From: Algoriphagus faecimaris
Lineage (GTDB): Bacteria > Bacteroidota > Bacteroidia > Cytophagales > Cyclobacteriaceae
Direction of reading: 5' to 3'
Length of the DNA stretch: 64,000 bases
Assembly: GCF_900101705.1 (NCBI RefSeq)
Contig: NZ_FNAC01000010.1
Location: 62,001 to 126,000 of the forward strand
Positions 25,991 through 34,822 of the stretch are shown here, piece by piece (position 1 is the first letter of the stretch; the number at the start of each line of letters is the position of its first letter). The notes under the pieces were generated by a model, which searched no databases, had not been told where the DNA came from, and worked only from the letters and a program-made list of their open reading frames with translations. The position numbers and the translations under genes were made by a program.

Positions 25991-27702
25991 TGTGTTTTGG
26001 GGAGTTGAATGGTGAATATACTACCTTTTCCGAGTTCGCTTTGGACAGAAATACTTCCTTTATGTGCCTCCAGCATTGTTTTGACGTAGGACAAGCCTAA
26101 GCCAAACCCTTTGACGTCATGAATATTACCGGTAGGAACCCGATAGAATTTATCAAATATTTTACGTTGAGCTTCTTTGCTCATTCCTATGCCATGATCT
26201 TTGATACTCACATAAGCCTGATTTTCGTCTTCCCAGGCTTTAATTTCTATTTCAGGCTGTTCTTTGGAATACTTATTAGCATTGTCCAACAGATTGTTGA
26301 AGATATGTGTCAGGTGGAAAAGATCCCCTTCCACGATACCGGAAGTCATTTGATTTTCAAATTGAATGGCCCCTTGGCGCTTTTCGATTTGTAAACTGAT
26401 ATGATTGGCGGTATCTTCTAAAAGCTCCGAAAGATTGATTTTTTCTAATTTGAGTTTGAAATCCTTCTTATCTAACGCAGCAGCCTGCAAGACGTTTTCT
26501 ACTTGAGAGACCAGTCTTTTATTTTCGTCTTTGATGATTCCCAGATACCGGTCTCTAAATCGTTCCTGAGTAGAAAGTTCTGGGTCCTGAAGTGCTTCCA
26601 CTGCCAAACTCACCGTTGCCAGCGGTGTTTTGAATTCATGGGTCATATTGTTAATAAAGTCATTTTTGGTATCTGAGAGTGCTTTTTGCCTGAGAATTAC
26701 GCGGATTGCATAGACAAAACACCAGATGATAACTCCTATAAATACCAAAGAAGAAGAAATGGGGAGCCAAACTTGGCGTAGGACATGATTGGCTTTTTGT
26801 GGAAAGAAGATGTAGAGGTAATTTTCTTTTCCAAAGACATCGTTGGGGAAAAGCTTAGCTTGAACACCATATTGCACCAGTCGAAAAGGTTCGCTGACAT
26901 TTCCCACAGCCATGAGCAATCCATCGTCTTTGAGAATACCCAACTCGAAATCCTCAAGGATACCTCTCTCGAGTAGGTAATTTTTCACGAGTTTACGGAC
27001 CTGCGCAGTGTCCAGTCGATCCAAAATTGCCATCTGACCCGCAGCGATTTCATCCCATGCTTTATTCATCAGGTCAATTTTTAAATTGGCCCGACGGATT
27101 TTCTCAAGGGCATCATCGGAGATTTTTATTTCATTTTCAAATTCGGATTCCGGGATCAGGGTCGGTGCACTTCGGAATTGGTAGACGTCGACTTGACTTA
27201 AAAACTGCAATTGACGCTCCTTTTCCTCCAAAAGCACCGCCATTTCATCAGGTGTAAAAATGGAAGAAGCCACTTCTGGAGTCATTCTGGCAAAAAAAGT
27301 TTCTAATTCTCCCAAGATGGATAGGTCAATACCTCTTGATTCCAAGATGCGACGAAAAGTATTGCTCACCTCCGGAAAAGGAGTGATTTTAAGCGTGTCC
27401 ACGATAGAAGGTCCAGAGCGGTATTTGGGTCTTTGCCGAACCTCAAAATCGATAGGATCTATTTTTTCGAACAAGGACTCCTGAAGAATCGGGTCCCTCA
27501 TCAGTTGACTGAGTAAGACATCACTGGTTTCTCCTTTTTCCAGCTGGTCCACCGTGCTTGCTAATGCTTGATAGACGTCTTGGTCAAAGCGCTCTTGATT
27601 TATCCGAATAGCATTTTTCACCCAATAGTATTGAAAGCCCATCAAGCCCAAGCTTGCAACGGACATCAACACAATGATTAGGGTGATTTTATTTTTGGAC
27701 AT
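25987..27702 (-). CDS. Membrane sensor histidine kinase (HisKA/HATPase)
   Basis: 571 residues. Helices at about 6-27 and 312-334 enclose a ~285-residue periplasmic sensor region without a domain I can name. The cytoplasmic part begins with HisKA, phosphorylated H355 in NNMTHEFKTPLATV, followed by HATPase_c with NNLLDNANKYS, KDHGIGMSKE and GFGLGLSYVK. There is no HAMP domain. It phosphorylates the adjacent OmpR-type regulator. The architecture resembles several Bacteroidota cell-envelope kinases. A TAAATTTG element lies at 27707-27714 on the minus strand, almost at the start codon. Confidence 0.93.
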   Translation of the reverse strand: MSKNKITLIIVLMSVASLGLMGFQYYWVKNAIRINQERFDQDVYQALASTVDQLEKGETSDVLLSQLMRDPILQESLFEKIDPIDFEVRQRPKYRSGPSIVDTLKITPFPEVSNTFRRILESRGIDLSILGELETFFARMTPEVASSIFTPDEMAVLLEEKERQLQFLSQVDVYQFRSAPTLIPESEFENEIKISDDALEKIRRANLKIDLMNKAWDEIAAGQMAILDRLDTAQVRKLVKNYLLERGILEDFELGILKDDGLLMAVGNVSEPFRLVQYGVQAKLFPNDVFGKENYLYIFFPQKANHVLRQVWLPISSSLVFIGVIIWCFVYAIRVILRQKALSDTKNDFINNMTHEFKTPLATVSLAVEALQDPELSTQERFRDRYLGIIKDENKRLVSQVENVLQAAALDKKDFKLKLEKINLSELLEDTANHISLQIEKRQGAIQFENQMTSGIVEGDLFHLTHIFNNLLDNANKYSKEQPEIEIKAWEDENQAYVSIKDHGIGMSKEAQRKIFDKFYRVPTGNIHDVKGFGLGLSYVKTMLEAHKGSISVQSELGKGSIFTIQLPKTQ

Positions 27703-27873
27703 AGTACAAATTTAGTGGCTTTGTTAGGGAGAATGGGTTAGTTAACAATATTTAACGGCCTGATGTCAAGGGAATTGATCCAGTTTAATCCTGAGGATGG
27801 TTTTTTGGACAAGTTTTAGGTCTTAAAGTCCGCATAAAAGGCTCCCTTTTTCTTCCTTTCGGGCCTATTTACC

Positions 27874-27881
27874 TATCTTTG
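27874..27881 (+). promoter_or_regulatory. -7 element upstream of lysA
   Basis: TATCTTTG matches TAnnTTTG, 17 bp before the lysA ATG at 27899. No clear TTG is found at the right upstream distance. Confidence 0.5.
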
Positions 27882-27898
27882 AGGGCAAATTTCAGACC

Positions 27899-29131
27899 AT
27901 GTCAGACCTATCAAGACCTACAAGTATTCAGGGAGTATTTCTAGAAAAAATAGCTCAAGATTTTGGGACACCATTATATGTGTATGATGGACAAAAAATC
28001 CTGGATCAAATCCATGCCCTTCAGAAAGCATTCAGTGGAGTTCCTTTGAAAATTAAATACGCGACCAAAGCGCTTTCCAATGTCAGTATATTGAAACTGA
28101 TCAAAAAGGGTGGTGCTGGTATAGATGCTGTATCGATTGAAGAGGTTCGTCTAGGAATGCTGGCAGGTTTTTCAGCTAAAGAAATAATGTACACCCCAAG
28201 TGGGGTGAGTTTTGAAGAAATCCGTGAAGCTGTTGAACTGGGAGTCATGGTCAATTTGGATAGTATTCCACTTATTTATCAATACGGAGAAGCTTTTGGG
28301 GATAAAGTGCCGGCCTGTATTCGGATCAATCCCCATATTATGGCGGGCGGTAATCTTAAAATATCAGTTGGACATAAGACGAGTAAGTTTGGTATATCTA
28401 TCGAGCAGCTCGATGAAATACTTACCGCTGTAAAAAAATCAGGGGTAAAAATTGTCGGACTCCACGTGCATACGGGTTCTGATATACTGGATGCAGAGGT
28501 ATTTCTGAAAGGGGCTAATGTACTTTTTGACGCGGCTAAAAATTTCCCGGATCTGCAGTTTATCGACTGTGGAGGAGGGTTTAAAGTAGCTTATAAGGAA
28601 GGAGATCCAGAGACCGATATCGCTGAGGTGGGGGAAAAAGTGTCTAGTGCTTTTCAGGAGTTTTGCAAAAATTATGGACGTCAACTCGAACTTTGGCTAG
28701 AGCCCGGTAAGTTTTTGGTGAGTGAGAGTGGGTATTTGATTGTGCAGACTAATGTGGTCAAGGAAACTCCTTCGGTTACTTTTGTTGGTGTGGATTCTGG
28801 TCTAAACCATTTGCTCAGACCCATGCTCTACGATGCCTATCACGATGTCTACAATCTCAGTAATCCTGATGCCGAAGAGGGTCGCTATTCTGTAGTGGGG
28901 TACATTTGTGAGACTGATACGATAGCGGCTAATAGATCGCTTTCTAAAATAAAATCAGGTGATTTGTTGGTGATTAAAAATGCAGGTGCCTATGGGTTTA
29001 GCATGGCGTCTAATTATAACTCAAGGGTGAGACCTGCGGAGGTTTTGATTCTAGATGGGAAGGCTTATCTGATACGTGAAAGAGAAAAATTTGAGGACTT
29101 GATAAAAAATCAAATAATAATCGATTTATAA
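27899..29131 (+). CDS. lysA: Diaminopimelate decarboxylase
   Basis: 410 residues. It decarboxylates meso-diaminopimelate to L-lysine with pyridoxal phosphate. The PLP lysine is K57 (KYATKALS), HVHTGSD and GGGFKV form the cofactor phosphate site, LEPGKFLV follows, and the cysteine of the C-terminal active-site motif is in GYICETDTIA. Length and fold order are standard. It is monocistronic, not linked to lysC. Its last 22 bases overlap an antisense open frame that I do not accept as a gene. Confidence 0.96.
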   Translation: MSDLSRPTSIQGVFLEKIAQDFGTPLYVYDGQKILDQIHALQKAFSGVPLKIKYATKALSNVSILKLIKKGGAGIDAVSIEEVRLGMLAGFSAKEIMYTPSGVSFEEIREAVELGVMVNLDSIPLIYQYGEAFGDKVPACIRINPHIMAGGNLKISVGHKTSKFGISIEQLDEILTAVKKSGVKIVGLHVHTGSDILDAEVFLKGANVLFDAAKNFPDLQFIDCGGGFKVAYKEGDPETDIAEVGEKVSSAFQEFCKNYGRQLELWLEPGKFLVSESGYLIVQTNVVKETPSVTFVGVDSGLNHLLRPMLYDAYHDVYNLSNPDAEEGRYSVVGYICETDTIAANRSLSKIKSGDLLVIKNAGAYGFSMASNYNSRVRPAEVLILDGKAYLIREREKFEDLIKNQIIIDL

Positions 29132-29341
29132 TCGATAAAACTGCCTTTGGTATAATTATTGATTTTGTAGGCAAAGCCATAAATGCGCGGTAAAATGCTG
29201 TGCTTTATCGCCAGGTCTGAAACCCAACCGATTGTCTCCCCAATCTTAAGCCCTAGTAGTTTCAAAACCTTTAATTCATGTTAAATTTCCTCTAAAGAGG
29301 GATTAAAACGATACCTTCGCTAGAGGAAGAGGGGAAAAGCT

Positions 29342-30376
29342 ATGTTGAGGAAAATACTCGGTATGCTACTTTTGGTAGGCATTGGATTGATATCCAAGGC
29401 CCAGGATGTACAGTATTCTCAATTTTACGCAGCACCTTTATATCTAAACCCTGCTTTGACAGGAGCTTCAGAGCTTACTCGAATAGGAGTCAACTATCGG
29501 AACCAATGGCCCGGCTTGGATTATAGCTTCAATTCTTTTTCGGCCTATATAGATCATTACATTTTTGATTACAACTCCGGGATAGGATTGATTTTCAATG
29601 CCAACAGAGAAGGGTTGGCCAATCTGTCGACTAATGAAATTGGGCTTTCACATGCCTATCGGCTTCGTATCAGTGAAGATACATACTTCAGACTGGGAGG
29701 TCAGGTGAGTTATATGCAGCGGGACGCCTTCTTTTCTGATCTGGTTTTTGGGTCACAAATCGATATTATAAATGGCGGAGTAAATGGCATCACGGATGAG
29801 TTGGATGGAGTGCCGATTGATAGCCGATATAGCTTTTTTGATTTTGCCTTTGGGGGAATGTTTTATACCAAAAATATCTGGCTTGGAGCTTCTGCCCATC
29901 ACCTTACTGAGCCTAATGTGTCTTTTGTAGAGGGTCAGGTTTCTAGACTTCCTATGAAGCTTTCCCTTCAGGGAGGAATTAAATTTGACCTGACAGGAGG
30001 TCGCAGGGATTATTTCACACATGCTTTTCAAGAACGGGCGATTTCCTTTGCGTTTAACTACAAGCAGCAAGATCCTTTCAATCAATTGGATATAGGAACA
30101 CAGATCTATTTGGACCCCTTGGTTCTTGGACTATGGTACCGAGGCTTGCCTACCAAGAATGAATTGCCAAACAATGAATCTGTAATTGCCCTAGTGGGGG
30201 TATCTTTGCCTACAGGGCTTGACATTGGATATTCTTATGATGTGACAGTCTCCAAGCTTAATCAGCGAAATTCCGGCGGTGCTCATGAAGTTTCGGTGAC
30301 CTATTCATTTTTATGGGGAGGAGATCCCAATAAAAGGAACCAAAAGGCTAGGGTAATCCCTTGTTTCAGGTATTGA
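29342..30376 (+). CDS. PorP/SprF family type IX secretion outer-membrane protein (first copy)
   Basis: 344 residues. Signal peptide LRKILGMLLLVGIGLISKAQ, then the family opening DVQYSQFYAAPLYLNPALTG and a beta-barrel-like, aromatic-rich remainder ending in a short VIPCFRY. In Flavobacterium johnsoniae SprF is needed for surface export of its neighbour SprB; PorP-like proteins accompany type B-sorted cargo. The adhesin gene 311 bp downstream is the likely partner. It resembles the second copy at 33742 over nearly the whole length (same opening, NYRNQWPGLD, LGLWYRGLP, GGAHE), so the two are paralogues. Confidence 0.93.
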   Translation: MLRKILGMLLLVGIGLISKAQDVQYSQFYAAPLYLNPALTGASELTRIGVNYRNQWPGLDYSFNSFSAYIDHYIFDYNSGIGLIFNANREGLANLSTNEIGLSHAYRLRISEDTYFRLGGQVSYMQRDAFFSDLVFGSQIDIINGGVNGITDELDGVPIDSRYSFFDFAFGGMFYTKNIWLGASAHHLTEPNVSFVEGQVSRLPMKLSLQGGIKFDLTGGRRDYFTHAFQERAISFAFNYKQQDPFNQLDIGTQIYLDPLVLGLWYRGLPTKNELPNNESVIALVGVSLPTGLDIGYSYDVTVSKLNQRNSGGAHEVSVTYSFLWGGDPNKRNQKARVIPCFRY

Positions 30377-30687
30377 GTTTTCTTTTTTTTAATTTTTTTC
30401 TTCTATTAATTATAGTTTTCGTGTCTTTTATCCCTAAAAAAAAGTAGCTTCTTATCAGGTTTTTGACAATGGTGTTTATTTCTGCAAAAACCTCATGCAA
30501 TCAGTTTCATATATGACATTTGTCACAGTATAAAATTTTGTTATATGAAATAAAATACTGTTATTTTGCTATTAAATAAGGCTGAAGGCTACTTTTAAAG
30601 TTTTATATTCTGTTTTGCTGTGACAAAATACTGTATACAAAACACAATATTTGACCTTTCAAAAGAAAGCATAAGGTATCAAAGAAG
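30377..30687. other. 311-bp AT-rich gap before the adhesin gene
   Basis: No coding frame or terminator is seen. It contains TGACATTTGTCAC at 30514-30526 (itself a TGACA/TGTCA inverted repeat) and ATTTTGCTATT at 30563-30573. Both recur, the first with two changes, in the gap before the second porP gene. This is the probable control region of the adhesin. Confidence 0.55.
30514..30526 (+). promoter_or_regulatory. Shared upstream element, copy 1
   Basis: TGACATTTGTCAC, 161 bp before the adhesin start. It matches 11 of 13 bases of the element at 33553-33565. It is followed by ATTTTGCTATT at 30563-30573, which is also shared. Confidence 0.4.
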
Positions 30688-32976
30688 ATGAAAAACTTGG
30701 ATTTTATCGGACAGCTTAAGATTTGGGCACTAATGATTTTATCGATAGTGGCCATTCAAGCCCATGGACAAATTTTAGACTTTCCTTTGGGCTCTAATCA
30801 TAGAGAAGGCAGCTATGGAGGAATTCAAGTAGAAGTCACAGGAAAATTGGCACTTTGCTCCCATTCTGAAAAAGGTTTTCTTATTCTCAACGTCACCGGA
30901 GGTAAAGGGCCCTACACTTTTAAATGGAACACCAACGAAACCACTCAAAACCGATATAACCTTAACGCCGGAACCTACACCGTTCAAATTACTGATGCTG
31001 AAGGAACAGTCCATGTAGAGCGGATTGTCGTGCAGCCACCATTTCCATTGATTTTAGAGCCTGTTCAGACCAAGGACGCTTCCTGCGGATCAGCTCCTGA
31101 TGGCTATGCCAAAATCGGAGTAAAGATAGGTAGAGGTGATCCTTATCGTGTTGTTTGGAGTCATGGACCTAAAGATGTCTGGGAGCTTTCCGATTTGCGT
31201 CCGGGTACTTATACCGCAATTGTCTATGATATGTATAATTGTGATGCCTCCATTTCATTTGAGATAAAGGCTCCCGCAGGAGGTGTAGCTGTGACAGAGT
31301 CAATTGAAGATGAGAGCTGTTCTGGTCAGAAAGACGGTAAAATATCCCTGAGTATTACTGGCGGAGAGGGACCCTATACCTATCAGTGGAATACCGGTGC
31401 TTCTTCTAAAGATATTTCCAACTTGGAAGCTGGCAATTATGAAGTAACTGTAACTGATTCCAAGGGCTGTTCTTTCTTTGGTGCATACACTGTAAAAGGT
31501 TCCTCTCCTTTAGATTTATCTGGAGAAGTCTATCAGCCCCTATGTAATTCCGATGATGGTTCTATTGTTCTCAATGTTTCTGGGGGTGCATCTCCTTATA
31601 CTTACTCTTGGAATACCGGTCAGACTTCTGCCCAATTGGATAATTTGTCCTCAGGAACTTACTCTGTGATCGTAAAAGATGCCAATGGTTGTAGTATAAA
31701 CAGTTCCTTTACTCTATCAGATGCAACTACTCTTGACCTTCAGTCCACTATCTTGGATGCTTCCTGTGAATTGGTTCAAGATGGCTCCATCAGCGTTTCG
31801 GTAGCCGGTGGAGCTGCGCCTTATACTTATACTTGGTCTCATGGACCTACTAGTCCAAACCTTGAAGATCTCCAGCCAGGAGCTTATGAGCTCATTGTAG
31901 AGGACGCTAATGGCTGTCAAATCTCTGAGAGTTATACTGTAAAGTCAAAAAATACACTCCAGGTAAGTCTTGTAAATCAAAAGGATCCAAGCTGTAGTGG
32001 TGCTGCTGATGGAGAGATTGAAGTGGCTGTATCTGGAGCTTTTGGAGCAGTCAAGGTACTTTGGTCAGATGGGGTGGAAGGTCCTTTGAAGCGTTCTGAC
32101 TTGACTGCCGGATCTTACTCTATTCAGGTGTTAGATGAGAACAATTGTGGAGTTAATCAGAATGTGGCCATCGAAAATCCTGACCCTATCCAGGCTAGAA
32201 TCAGTACCTTATTCGAAACTGACTGTGAAGCGGGAAGAGTAGTAGGAAAAGCAGTACTTTCCATTTCTGGAGGAACAGCACCTTTCAAAATCAAATGGAA
32301 TTCTGGAGAGCAGGATAAAGAGGAAATTCCTGTTTACCAGTCTGGTTTTATTCAAGTAACTATAACTGATGCTCTTGGGTGTCAAGCGGAAACTTCCGTA
32401 GACCTAGACATGCCTGCTCAGATGACAAACCGAGCTCGAGTCTTGGACTTTCAGTACCGCAAGGTGGAGTTCTCCAATGAGCCAGAAGTATTGGTCGGTG
32501 AAGAATTGGAGTTTATATCGGAAATATCGGATGACCTGCGTGATTGGTTTTGGGATTTCGGAGACGGATTGTCTTCTGATGAAAAAGACCCTGTGCATAT
32601 TTTCGAAAAAGAAGGAGCGTATCAAGTGACCTTGACTGCCTATGATCCCTTGGGATGTCCTATCTCAGAGACCAATACTGTAGTGGTCACAAGCGAAGAA
32701 GCGATGATGGTTGTGCCCAATGCCTTTACCCCAAATGGGGATGGACTCAATGATACTTTCATTCCAAAAATGAACGCAGTAGCTGAATTTACCCTCGAGA
32801 TATTTAATGTCTGGGGAGAGAAAATGTTTGTCACTGCTGATATTGAAAGCAAAGGCTGGGACGGGACCTACCAAGGAAAGTTTGCACAGCCAGGAAACTA
32901 CATCTATCGAATTTACTATAAGGACCTCAAGGGACAAGAGTTTTCCGTTTCGGGAGGACTTACTTTGGTTCGCTAA
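30688..32976 (+). CDS. SprB-repeat surface protein with PKD-like and type B (CHU_C) T9SS sorting domain
   Basis: 762 residues: signal peptide (about 1-28), then about seven SprB-type repeats (about 45-570) built on GGxxPYTYxW ... LxAGxYxVxVxDxxGC with a cysteine at each end. A PKD-like domain (about 590-665, WFWDFGDGLSSDEKDP) follows. The end is a gliding motility-associated C-terminal domain from residue 673 (VVPNAFTPNGDGLNDTF to GGLTLVR). Such proteins cross the outer membrane through the type IX system and act as surface adhesins. It is much shorter than SprB, and gliding itself is not shown. It is flanked by PorP/SprF genes on both sides. Confidence 0.93.
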   Translation: MKNLDFIGQLKIWALMILSIVAIQAHGQILDFPLGSNHREGSYGGIQVEVTGKLALCSHSEKGFLILNVTGGKGPYTFKWNTNETTQNRYNLNAGTYTVQITDAEGTVHVERIVVQPPFPLILEPVQTKDASCGSAPDGYAKIGVKIGRGDPYRVVWSHGPKDVWELSDLRPGTYTAIVYDMYNCDASISFEIKAPAGGVAVTESIEDESCSGQKDGKISLSITGGEGPYTYQWNTGASSKDISNLEAGNYEVTVTDSKGCSFFGAYTVKGSSPLDLSGEVYQPLCNSDDGSIVLNVSGGASPYTYSWNTGQTSAQLDNLSSGTYSVIVKDANGCSINSSFTLSDATTLDLQSTILDASCELVQDGSISVSVAGGAAPYTYTWSHGPTSPNLEDLQPGAYELIVEDANGCQISESYTVKSKNTLQVSLVNQKDPSCSGAADGEIEVAVSGAFGAVKVLWSDGVEGPLKRSDLTAGSYSIQVLDENNCGVNQNVAIENPDPIQARISTLFETDCEAGRVVGKAVLSISGGTAPFKIKWNSGEQDKEEIPVYQSGFIQVTITDALGCQAETSVDLDMPAQMTNRARVLDFQYRKVEFSNEPEVLVGEELEFISEISDDLRDWFWDFGDGLSSDEKDPVHIFEKEGAYQVTLTAYDPLGCPISETNTVVVTSEEAMMVVPNAFTPNGDGLNDTFIPKMNAVAEFTLEIFNVWGEKMFVTADIESKGWDGTYQGKFAQPGNYIYRIYYKDLKGQEFSVSGGLTLVR

Positions 32977-32999
32977 GCCTTAATTTCAGTCACCCCTTT

Positions 33000-33028
33000 A
33001 AAGACCGTCTCCTTGGCGGTCTTTTTTT
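33000..33028 (+). terminator. Terminator of the adhesin gene
   Basis: AAAGACCG / CGGTCTTT stem with a 9-base loop and T7 on the plus strand, 24 bp past the stop. Confidence 0.92.
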
Positions 33029-33552
33029 GATCCTCATGCTCTTGGAATTTAGGATTTGCAAAGTGTCCAAGTCAGTGCAAACGGTGATAAGACTTAGCCT
33101 AAATAGCCGATGGAGGAGTATCTGCCGCAGGAAAGGTAAGTACACTGCCTTCCGAGCTTGAAGCTTAGGGGAAATCTAAATACTCCTCCTGTAAGCTCAA
33201 CAGGCAGTTTATTATCAGCAACTCTAAAGTTAAACGTCATAAAAAACGGGTATTGCGGTCCTTTTCCGAGCAAACCTCCTAAGTTTGACATAATTTTATG
33301 TAGTTAGAATTGTCTTTTATATGCATAAAATAACATTTCTTTTTTACTCTATTTTACTATCTAATATAAAGTCAGTGGTAAGAGTTTTTTTATTATAAAA
33401 AAAAGAAAAATATTTTAAAATTTTTTCAAAAAACAGGTTTATAAGATTTACTTTTTAAATCATAGAATTTGTAAGTCCTAATTTATTTTTTGTTTTACCT
33501 CACAGGGATGATGATTTTTGATGAAAAGCCTCATTTTCAGCAGCTTTATAGG

Positions 33553-33565
33553 TGATTTTTGTCAC
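33553..33565 (+). promoter_or_regulatory. Shared upstream element, copy 2
   Basis: TGATTTTTGTCAC, 176 bp before the second porP start, 11/13 identical to 30514-30526. ATTTTGCTATT follows at 33624-33634, 107 bp before the start codon (114 bp in the adhesin case). Confidence 0.4.
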
Positions 33566-33741
33566 TTGTTTTTCCAAATAATAGTTGTTATTTAACTGTA
33601 TAACATAGATCTATAAGAAGATCATTTTGCTATTGACGTGATACATAAAATTATATTTCAAAACACGAAATGCAAAATATACTATATAAGGATCAGATTT
33701 ATGAGTCATAAATAGACTCCAAAATCTACAAATATAAAGTC

Positions 33742-34767
33742 ATGAAGAAGGTCGTCATCATATTGGTTTTAGTACTCTTGGGAATCCAAGGGTTTGCTCA
33801 GGACGCCCAGTATTCTCAGTTTTATGCAGCTCCTCTCTATCTCAATCCAGCGATGGCGGGTTCTACTGAAATGACTCAGATCGGAGTCAACTACCGAAAC
33901 CAATGGCCTGGTCTTGATCAGTCCATCACTTCCTATTCTGCTTTTGCAGATCATTACATTTTTAGTGCCAATAGTGGCATAGGCTTGATTTTTAATCGAT
34001 CAGAACAAAGCATGGCTAACCTCAGCGTCTCAGAGATAGGCTTGGCTTATTCATATAGAGCTCGATTGGGCTTCCGTTCTTTTTTAAGATTTGGCGGACA
34101 GGTCAGCTACATGGATCGTGATGCCTACTTTGGCAATATGATCTTTGGTAGCCAGATTGATGACGCCTCTGGATCTATCGGAGACTTCAGCGGTGAAAAT
34201 CTCGGCCAAGATATGAGACATCAGTTTGCCGACTACAGTTTTGGCGTGTTGTACAATAATGAGCATGCTTGGTTTGGCATATCTGCACATCACATTACTC
34301 AGCCAAACATTTCCTTTTTGGAAGGAGAATTCAGCGAGTTGCCCATGAAATTATCCGCTCATGGAGGAGTGAAATTTGACCTATCAGGAGGAGCTTTTCG
34401 CTCTTACTACAATCAAAACTCTGGAGTTCGTGAACTTGCCCTCGCTTTCAATTATAAAAATCAGGGACCTTTCCAGCAATTGGATTTGGGTGCTCAGTTG
34501 AATATCCAACCTTTGGTTTTAGGACTATGGTACAGAGGTCTTCCTATCTCAGACGAGATGGGAACCAATCACGAGTCCATAGTTTCCTTGGTTGGGATCA
34601 GTTTAGGTGGTGGTCTAAGTGTCGGATATAGCTACGATTATGTAGTTTCCTCTTTAGCCTCTGCCAATGTGGGTGGTGCTCATGAGATCAGTATCCGATA
34701 TAGCTTCTTGGCAGGAGATAGTGCGGGAGGAGGAAGAAAAACTTCCATGCCTTGCTTTAAATATTAA
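33742..34767 (+). CDS. PorP/SprF family type IX secretion outer-membrane protein (second copy)
   Basis: 341 residues. Signal peptide KKVVIILVLVLLGIQGFAQ, then DAQYSQFYAAPLYLNPAMAG, the same opening as the first copy. Shared blocks include NYRNQWPGLD, SEIGLAYSYR, LVLGLWYRGLP and the terminal MPCFKY. It is probably an outer-membrane partner for presenting a type IX cargo. Its place downstream of the adhesin is that of SprF behind SprB, but a terminator and a long gap separate them, so it has its own promoter. It ends at a hairpin abutting the photolyase gene. Confidence 0.93.
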   Translation: MKKVVIILVLVLLGIQGFAQDAQYSQFYAAPLYLNPAMAGSTEMTQIGVNYRNQWPGLDQSITSYSAFADHYIFSANSGIGLIFNRSEQSMANLSVSEIGLAYSYRARLGFRSFLRFGGQVSYMDRDAYFGNMIFGSQIDDASGSIGDFSGENLGQDMRHQFADYSFGVLYNNEHAWFGISAHHITQPNISFLEGEFSELPMKLSAHGGVKFDLSGGAFRSYYNQNSGVRELALAFNYKNQGPFQQLDLGAQLNIQPLVLGLWYRGLPISDEMGTNHESIVSLVGISLGGGLSVGYSYDYVVSSLASANVGGAHEISIRYSFLAGDSAGGGRKTSMPCFKY

Positions 34768-34790
34768 TTTCTCATAAACAAAGGTTGAAG

Positions 34791-34822
34791 AAAGGGCTTT
34801 ATGAAAATAAAGCTCTTTTTTT
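34791..34822 (+). terminator. Terminator of second porP, touching the photolyase start codon
   Basis: AAAGGGCTTTAT / ATAAAGCTCTTT stem (one G-U pair), GAAA-type loop, then T residues up to 34822; the photolyase ATG is 34823. Confidence 0.9.

Larger units (their letters stand above)
32977..33741. other. 765-bp gap between adhesin and second porP gene
   Basis: After a strong terminator (33000-33028), about 33040-33300 has mixed composition with a weak minus-strand frame (33094-33291, 65 codons, starting MSNLGGLLGKGPQYPFF) that I cannot assign. The rest to 33741 is extremely AT-rich. TGATTTTTGTCAC (33553-33565) and ATTTTGCTATT (33624-33634) repeat elements from the adhesin upstream region. Confidence 0.55.

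Noticed and set aside
29110..29265. Minus-strand open frame of about 51 codons antisense to the lysA end (TTG start)
   Set aside because: Reads smoothly, but has no ATG, overlaps the 3' end of lysA by 22 bp, has no recognisable homology and no upstream promoter element. Probably chance.
33094..33291. 65-codon minus-strand frame in the gap before the second porP gene
   Set aside because: No homology, no convincing promoter and no terminator. Kept only as a note in the gap description and not called as a gene.
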